NCBI RefSeq assembly: GCF_000004825.1
Contig: NW_008805097.1
Coordinates: forward strand, 372,001 to 436,000
From: Heterostelium album PN500
Taxonomy: Eukaryota; Evosea; Eumycetozoa; Acytosteliales; Acytosteliaceae
DNA length: 64,000 nt
Reading direction: 5' to 3'
In this document: positions 57,802-64,000 of the stretch, one piece after another
Layout: each line of letters begins with the position of its first letter
Position numbering within the stretch: the first letter of the stretch is position 1
Notes under the pieces: generated by a model
What the model saw: the letters and a program-made list of their open reading frames with translations, nothing else
Told to the model about the DNA's origin: nothing
The model's database searches: none
Position numbers and translations under genes: made by a program

Positions 57802-58614
57802 TTATTTATCTTGGCTTGTTGATGCAATTACAAATTCTCTAATAGTTAAACTTTGAGGAAGTTGATACATGTACATGATAGATTGTGCTATATCAATTGG
57901 TAGTAATACTTTGTCTCCTAGACTTTCACGCCAATTTGTTAAATTGTTTACAGCCTCCATATCCTGGGAACTATCTAAAAGATTGGTTTCTGAAATACCA
58001 GGAGCTAGTAACATTACTCTAACATTACTTTTAGCAACTTCTTGTCTAACTTGTTCTGTCACCATATCTATAAATGTTTTTGATGCTGAATAGATTGAGT
58101 GTTGTGGAGCTCCGGATCTTCCACAAATAGATGAAACATTAATAATGGTTCCATGTTTTCTTTCAGTCATATTTTTTAAGACTGCATTTGTACAATTCAT
58201 AGTACCAGTTATATTGGTATTTATCATTGTTTGCCATTCTTCAATTGGTTGAGAATAAATATTTCCTAACATTATAACCTTTTTTTTATTTTAAATAGAT
58301 TAAAATGATTGATCAAAAAATTATTATTTTTTTAAAATACAAACTCCTGCATTATTTACTAATAAATCGGCTTTTCCATAGATAGATTCAGCTTGGGAAA
58401 TTGCATTCTGGACATCAGTAAAATTGGAAATGTCTACATTTTTAACAATACTGTTTGAGAATGAAATATTATTCTTTAAATAAATAGTTTCAATATTTCT
58501 TGAAATTAATAACATTGGATAACCTTTTGAATTAAATAACTTTGCAGTTTCCAATCCAAAACCAGTAGAAGCACCGGTAATAATAACTAAAGGTTTAGAA
58601 ATATTTTCTTGCAT
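57802..58614 (-). CDS. short-chain dehydrogenase/reductase
   Basis: Two exons, 58345-58614 and 57802-58278, join in phase 0 to give 248 residues, the classic SDR length. The NAD(P)-binding motif is TGASTGFG (residues 14-21). The NNAG motif lies just before the junction, which reads NNAG|VIMLGN. The catalytic serine is in INVSSICGRSG and the YxxxK pair in YSASK. It resembles YdfG-type cytosolic SDRs acting on small hydroxy acids or carbonyls; the substrate is unknown. The intron donor is GTTTGT rather than the usual GTAAGT. The stop lies 57 bases from the stop of the pseudokinase gene. Confidence 0.92.
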
Positions 58615-58809
58615 TGTGAAAAAAAGATATTATAAGAGAATTTAGTTTTTAAGTTTCTGATTTATTAGTATTCACAAAGAAAGATATTTTATAAGGGTGT
58701 TTATAAATGTCGTTCAATCTAAATTTATTTTTATATATTTTTTCTATTTATAAATCACAAGTGTGGTTATATAAATTTATTAATACAAATAATTACATTT
58801 ATAATTTAT

Positions 58810-60232
58810 TTATATGTGTGTTGATTTTAATAGATATTGAATTTTGCCAACTATTTCAGCAGCTAGATGTTGAGATTTTGCTTCGTATATATATGTTTTA
58901 CCATCAGCATACTCCAGAGTAAATTGTTTGGGTTTGTCCAACAATGAAACTTTGGAAACATCTTTTATTAGTCTTGTTGGCTAGATAAAATCAAAAAAAA
59001 AAAAAACAAAGTATTAATAAATATGATTAAAAGTTAATATATATATATATAAAATTTATAACGTACTCTTTTTGTTTCTTGTTCTTTTTTAAGATTTGGT
59101 AACATGTTTGTGATACGTTCCTTATCGACACCTAGTATTCTCTCTTGTTTGGAGCCATATTTCTTATATTTAACCACTTCATATGTTTTATACTGCCAAG
59201 CGAGAGCATCATACCAAAATATTTCATCATCGACTGAAGAGGTGTCATCTCCCATCAGAATGGCACCATCACCTGACATTGACCTTCTTAAAGTCGATAC
59301 AAGAATGATATCGAGTGTGCCAAGTTGTTCAAGAGTCACTCTTAGGTCGACGATCGAACCATTCTCCAGTTGGAATTGATGTTCTGCAAAATTTAATTTT
59401 CTCTTCTTACAGGTGTTGATCAGCAAATCCTTCAGCTTCATGTCTGGTTGATATGCAACTTTGGTGATACTGGAATCGGGTAGAGTAATCTTAACAACAG
59501 AGATTGAGTCGGAAGTACCAACACTGACTCTTCGGATATGTCCTTTGTGATCGTTGGGTGAGAGCGTTGTTGTCTTGGCTGGATGTACTCCCCACGATGC
59601 ACGTCTCTCTGCTTCGTATTTCTGATTGAGGCAGAGCACAAAGATCTCCTCTTTGAACTTGTAGATCATCTGATTTGGATCGAGTGTTGGATAATCCTCG
59701 TCAATTCTACCGTCGTCGTCTGCAATTCTCAGGAAATACGCCTTTGGGTCTGGATACAACAGTGAAGCACTACCAAGACTGGAGCTACTACTGTTACTGC
59801 CGCCGCTGCTGCTCAGTGAGTTTGTCGATTGTTGCTGTGAGAAATAGGTCTTCAATGTAGCTGCTATCGTTTGAATGACTGTTGCTTTATCTATAACTCT
59901 GACCTTTAACATACCAATGCTTACACCGGTATGTACTGATAATAACATACCCATACCTGGTGGTGGAATCTAATAAATAAATAAATAATAATAATAAAAA
60001 TAAAAGAAATAAAAAATGTGTTAATTGAGATTTATACTTTAATAGTAAAGTCAATGCAACTTACAACTTCGCCATATTCTGAAAATAGATCTTTCTCAGT
60101 ATCATTTGGTCGTACTAACTTTGTTAATAATGAATCTGATGAGTTTTGATTGGTTTGCGATTTAGTTAATGATTCTTTAACAAATAAGAATACTGGTTCA
60201 TTTGCTTGTGGTTGTTGTTGTACTTGATTATT

Positions 60233-60298
<66 letters not shown>

Positions 60299-60886
60299 GT
60301 TGTTATTGTTATTACTATTTGTTGTATTTTTATTATTATTATTAGTATTGTTATTATTATTATTATTATTTAGATTTTTAATATCTTTTGGTTTACTTGA
60401 TTGTGAAGCAGAGAAAGTAACTATTTTACATTGTGGTTTATTAGCATCTTGTGGTGGCTGTGAGTTTGCAGTTGATGCATTGGACGAGCTAGAGTTGGTT
60501 GTTGATTTTACAGCATTTGATGATACATCTGAAGTTGTTGTATTGGTTGATGTTGTCGAGTTTGTTTGTGTGTTGTTATTATTATTATTTGTGGTATTGT
60601 TTGTTGTATTATTATTATTATTTGTTTGTTGAGGTGAAAGTGTTATTGATACAGGTGAATGTGTTCCACTGGTGTTGGTAGGAGTCTTATTTACAACGTA
60701 GATCAAACTACTATAATCTTTCTCTAAACTCTTACTGTATGGAATACTCTGATCGTTGGTTGCGTCGTCATTGGAAAAATTGTACAATTGCTCTGCAATG
60801 CTGTCTCTCTTTAAAGATTCATAGAATATCTGTGTTTTATATCTGATTTGGTGTAATACATCATCGATTTCACAAAATACTGCCAT
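58810..60886 (-). CDS. ripA: SIN1/RIP3, TORC2 subunit
   Basis: Three exons (60065-60886, 59067-59969, 58810-58980) give 631 residues. SIN1 is a core TORC2 subunit; in Dictyostelium RIP3 binds Ras and supports Akt/PKB activation and chemotaxis. The CRIM domain begins in exon 2 (FLRIADDDGRIDEDYPTLDP, then FKEEIFVLCLN). A Ras-binding ubiquitin-like domain follows (VKITLPDSSITKVAYQPDMK ... TLEQLGTLDIILV). The C-terminal PH domain reads WYDALAWQYKTYEVVKYKKY and finishes in exon 3 (KQFTLEYADGKTYIYEAK). Exon 1 is an N-terminal helical region followed by long Asn and Thr runs, one with about 26 consecutive Asn (about 60236-60297). Confidence 0.93.
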
Positions 60887-61333
60887 TTATTTAATCTACT
60901 CAAAATTATACTATTATTATTATCATATACACTATATATTTATTTATTTATTACTATCTAGATTATTTACAACTGATTGTTATTGTTATTATTATTTATG
61001 ATTTATTCTATTTCTTTATATCTATATATATATCTCTATTCTACAAATGTTTATAATTGGTGAGGGAAGATCGATTGCAAAAAAAAAGAAAAACAAAAAA
61101 AAACAGATGAAAATGTTAATTATTTATTATGAGCTAGTAATAAATAAATGTGTTTTGGTTTTATTTGTTTTAAAATGATTTATATTTTTTTTATTTATTT
61201 TTTTTGTCAAAAGGATCAAAAAAAAACAGATTTTTTTTAAAAAAGAAATTGACAGCGATTCTTAAGATGGGTTTTTGGCTTTTATAAATCAAATGGTTGA
61301 TGGTTGGTGGACAATCAATAGCGCAACTCCAAA
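60887..61333. promoter_or_regulatory. divergent intergenic region
   Basis: It lies between the SIN1 start (minus) and the epimerase start (plus). It is AT-rich with a TATATATATATC repeat near 61020 and T/A tracts. Both promoters should lie here. Nothing else is recognised. Confidence 0.5.
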
Positions 61334-62864
61334 ATGTCGACAACTAAACAATTACAGTTTATGTCAAAAGTGATAAACTTGAAATTAGATAAATATCCAC
61401 TTAATCTTAGAAATCCTTTTGGGTAATGATGATCAAATATATATTTTTACCTATCATGATCTAACATTCTCAAATTCTATAATTCTAGAACTGCTCATTC
61501 AGTTACCACCGTTAGAAATAATGTTTTGATTACTTTGGAAATAGATGGTGTTCTAGGATACGGAGAATGTGGTGTACCACCAAAGAAACCACTCTGTTAC
61601 TTTGCTGATTTCGATGATATTCAATCTTATTTTAATTCATATGTTGCATCTTTAGATAAAACCGTTGATAACTATTCTACAAAATATAACCCATTTAATA
61701 AACTTTCAAGCAATTTGTTTTCCAAACTTAGACCATCTCTAGATCAAAGTAAGTTGAAAAGAAAGAACAAACAATCAAATATTAAAAAAAATTCTTATTT
61801 ATCATCCAATAATAGGTAATAATAATTCAGTTTTTTATTATCTATTGGAAAAGCTTGATAATTGTGAGTCGAATAAATTCGACTATTCATATGCCTCAAG
61901 ATGTTGTTTGGAAATGGCTATATTAGATTGTTGGGGAAAACATCTAAACCAACCTGTAAATATATACATATTTAAAATTTTACTTTAACATATCATAAGA
62001 AACTAACTTTTGATTATACTATAGATTTATGAAATGGCATCGCTTGAATGTAAAGAATTGAAACCATTTTATTATACAGTTTCACTGTGTCCCACCAAAG
62101 AACAGGTTATCGATAGTTTGGAATTCGGATTGAAATATACATCATTCATCAAAATAAAGTTGGATTCAGATATAAAGAGAGGTCTAGAAATGATCGAAAT
62201 GGTAATGGAACACACCAAACAAATCGGAAAGACTCTCTCAAAGATTTCCATTGATGCCAATTCCTCTTGGTCCCCAGAAATTGCAATTGAATTTCTTCCA
62301 CATCTTTCCACATTATCCCAGTTAATATCTATGGTTGAGCAACCGTTTCCTGTTGAAACCATTAAAACTCTTCCAGAAACAGAGCAATTGAAATGGAAAT
62401 CAATTAAAGATCAATATCATAAAGAAGGATTACTTATTTTTGCAGATGAATCTGTTTGTACTGTAAAAGATATTGATCAATTAACTGTAAGTATAAATAA
62501 ATATAACAAAAAAATAAATAATTTACTAATTTACACAATAAACGAATCAAAAATAAAGAATTATTGTCATGGTGTTAATATTAAATTAGAAAAAACAGGA
62601 GGAATAAGAGAAGCTCTACTAGCAATTGAAAAAGCTAAAGAAAATGGATTACTGGTTTGGATCGGTTCAATGGTTGGATCCTCTTTGAATTGCAATGCAG
62701 CTGCACACATTTTAGCGTCAGTCTCTGATTATGGTGGTGATTTGGATGGTGGTTTGCTTATTACTGATGAATCCCAGTTATTTAATGGTGGTTTCTCAAT
62801 TGTAAACAATGGAGATGTCAAAATATCAAGTGAAAGTGGCATTGGTGTTAAATTAAAGAAATAA
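61334..62864 (+). CDS. enolase-superfamily enzyme, dipeptide-epimerase-like
   Basis: Four exons (61334-61422, 61489-61748, 61816-61955, 62025-62864) give 442 residues. The muconate-lactonising/dipeptide-epimerase fold is shown by the KxK acid-base pair (K206 and K208 in FIKIKL), metal ligands D240 (SIDANSSW), E268 (VEQPF) and D304 (FADES), and the second catalytic lysine K350 (NIKLEKTGG). The C-terminal DGGLLI motif is typical of L-Ala-D/L-Glu epimerases. The enzyme should epimerise a dipeptide or a related acid at the alpha carbon. A capping domain forms the N-terminal part (TAHSVTTVRNNVLITLEIDG). Such enzymes are mainly bacterial; in a eukaryote this may reflect old transfer, and three introns show it is long resident. 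Confidence 0.88.
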
Positions 62865-63224
62865 AGATATTATTTTTAAATCTCGGTTATTTTCGCCTCG
62901 ATATAAATGAACATGTTTATTATTGTGTAGATCATCACAATGCTACAAATCTAATAGAGTTCTGAAGACAACAAGATTATTTATAAATTGAAAATTCAAC
63001 CAGGCATGAAAAAAATGTTTTTTAAAATAAAAAAGTTTGACATGTGTCAAACCAACAGGACATCACAAAACTGTTCATCTGCAATTACACAAAAAAATGT
63101 GATTCAATTTCATTTGGATATTTAGTTATCAAAATAAAAATATATTATTTAAAACTATAAATAGAAAAATATTTCAATAATAAATTCATAAACAAATATT
63201 ATATTTAAAAACAAAATTTTAACA
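62865..63224. other. AT-rich spacer
   Basis: It holds the 3' side of the epimerase gene and the promoter of the EF-hand gene, with the TATATTTAAAAACA leader stretch before ATG 63225. Nothing else is seen. Confidence 0.45.
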
Positions 63225-63813
63225 ATGGGTTCCTCTCTCTCTACTTTAAACAATGAACAATTAAAATCAATTTCATTGACTACAGAAAATACTCCAAAAA
63301 TCATTCAAGAATTCAGAAATGCTGACACCAACAAGACTGGATTGACTTTAGACCAATTTAAGACCTTCTTCCGTGCCTCAATTCAAGAATGTGATGATGC
63401 AACTTTACAAAGTATTTTTGATTCATTTGATAGTGACAAAGTAAGTAAAAAGTTTATATATTATAGATATTTTAAATATTAATATATATTATTCTTAGAA
63501 TAATCTTTTTTCATTTAAAGAGTTTTCAAGTTGTATTTTCTTGTTGACCAAAACCGATACCAATAGAAAATTGGAATTCTTGTTTGAGACATTCGACGAT
63601 GATAATAGTGGTTATTTAAGCACCGAGGAGTTAAAGAATGTGATTGAAGTAATGAATACTACCATTAGAATCATTGGTGGTCAAGACATTAATGACCGTA
63701 TAGATTCCCTTATCGCTTCCATGGAAAGATCTGGTCCAGAGAATGGAATCTCAAAGACTGAGTGGGTATCGAAAGCAAGTGCAGACCAAGCATTGCTTTC
63801 TGCTTTTAATTAA
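63225..63813 (+). CDS. EF-hand calcium-binding protein with N-myristoylation signal
   Basis: Two exons, 63225-63440 and 63499-63813, give 176 residues. The start MGSSLSTL fits the N-myristoylation pattern (G2, S6). Four EF-hand positions are seen. Loops 34-45 (DTNKTGLTLDQF) and 105-116 (DDDNSGYLSTEE) look usable. The loop at 69-80 (DSDKNNLFSFKE), split by the intron, looks usable too. The last, near SMERSGPENGISKTEW, is degenerate. Size and layout recall the dictyostelid calcium-binding proteins and neuronal-calcium-sensor-like switches. It is probably a membrane-recruited calcium sensor; the target is unknown. Confidence 0.9.
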
Positions 63814-63933
63814 AAGATGAAAGTTAAATTGTTAATTCCAATGCTAACTATCAATTATAAATAAATAAAAAAAATTGAACTTTGCTATGTAAAGAGATAA
63901 AAAAAATAAAACTTTTATATATATTTATTTTAA

Positions 63934-64000
63934 TTATTTAATTGCAGTTGGTCGAACGATTCTTCCAAATTGATAAGCCAAAAAACTGTAGATCTTGTTG
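63934..64000 (-). CDS. 3' end of a minus-strand gene cut by the window edge
   Basis: The last 21 codons read in the minus direction as NKIYSFLAYQFGRI and VRPTAIK, then TAA at 63934-63936. The composition is protein-like and a terminal AIK suggests a normal end, with a T-rich trailer following. The gene continues beyond the window, so family and full length cannot be judged. Confidence 0.5.
   Translation of the reverse strand, partial: NKIYSFLAYQFGRIVRPTAIK

Noticed and set aside
60236-60297. ATT/TTA tandem repeat resembling a repeat array
   Set aside because: It is the in-frame poly-Asn run of SIN1/RIP3, not a CRISPR or satellite array.
1-64000. Search for transposons, LTR elements, large inverted repeats and CRISPR arrays
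   Set aside because: No transposase, reverse transcriptase, integrase or capsid-like frame and no long terminal repeats were seen, including beside the tRNA gene.

Overview
The window is a stretch of nuclear DNA from a dictyostelid social amoeba. Evidence: very AT-rich spacers, short GT-AG introns of roughly 60-100 bases (donors mostly GTAAGT or GTATGT), in-frame poly-asparagine, poly-glutamine and poly-serine runs, and a protein set typical of Dictyostelia (SIN1/RIP3, N/Q-rich nuclear proteins, a GCT-type ankyrin family). The codon use is less AT-extreme than in D. discoideum. This, with the ankyrin family, suggests a non-discoideum species such as Cavenderia, Heterostelium/Polysphondylium or a relative (inference).

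Layout: tRNA-Ala(AGC) (0.1 kb); family ankyrin gene (0.4-1.9 kb); divergent actin (2.5-3.7 kb); a fossil tail of a second ankyrin-family gene (3.9 kb); a ten-exon STRIP1/FAM40 gene (4.0-7.1 kb); a lysine-rich protein (7.4-8.5 kb); an ankyrin-DHHC palmitoyltransferase (9.7-12.2 kb); a PLAC8 protein (12.5-13.2 kb); a syntaxin (14.3-15.6 kb); methionine sulfoxide reductase B (16.0-16.6 kb); a decayed coding relic (16.8-17.1 kb); a two-span membrane protein (17.3-18.2 kb); a charged nuclear-looking protein (18.5-20.8 kb); TAP42/IGBP1 (21.1-22.5 kb); and an N/Q-rich, possibly CudA-like regulator (23.1-25.6 kb). Next comes 7.8 kb with no convincing gene (25.6-33.4 kb), then acyl-CoA oxidase (33.4-35.6 kb), a GRAM-myotubularin phosphatase (36.7-38.8 kb), PX-PH exons (40.4-42.6 kb), SYF2 (43.4-44.5 kb), TDP1 (44.7-47.1 kb) and a mitochondrial carrier (47.2-48.7 kb). 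A 3.5 kb divergent spacer leads to an LRR-pseudokinase-armadillo protein (52.1-57.7 kb), a short-chain dehydrogenase (57.8-58.6 kb), SIN1/RIP3 (58.8-60.9 kb), a dipeptide-epimerase-like enolase-superfamily enzyme (61.3-62.9 kb), a myristoylated-type EF-hand protein (63.2-63.8 kb) and the tail of one more gene at the right edge.

The genes do not form one pathway. Several touch signalling scaffolds and PP2A/TOR control (STRIP1, IGBP1/TAP42, SIN1) and phosphoinositide or membrane traffic (PX-PH, myotubularin, syntaxin, DHHC). Most notable: the PX-PH exons and the myotubularin exons lie on the same strand, in matching splice phase, and may be one PX-PH-GRAM-phosphatase gene. The 7.8 kb gene-free stretch lies wholly upstream of the possible CudA-like regulator and looks like an unusually large control region. 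Exons were worked out by eye from splice signals, phase and family conservation. No intact mobile element, retroelement or CRISPR array was seen.
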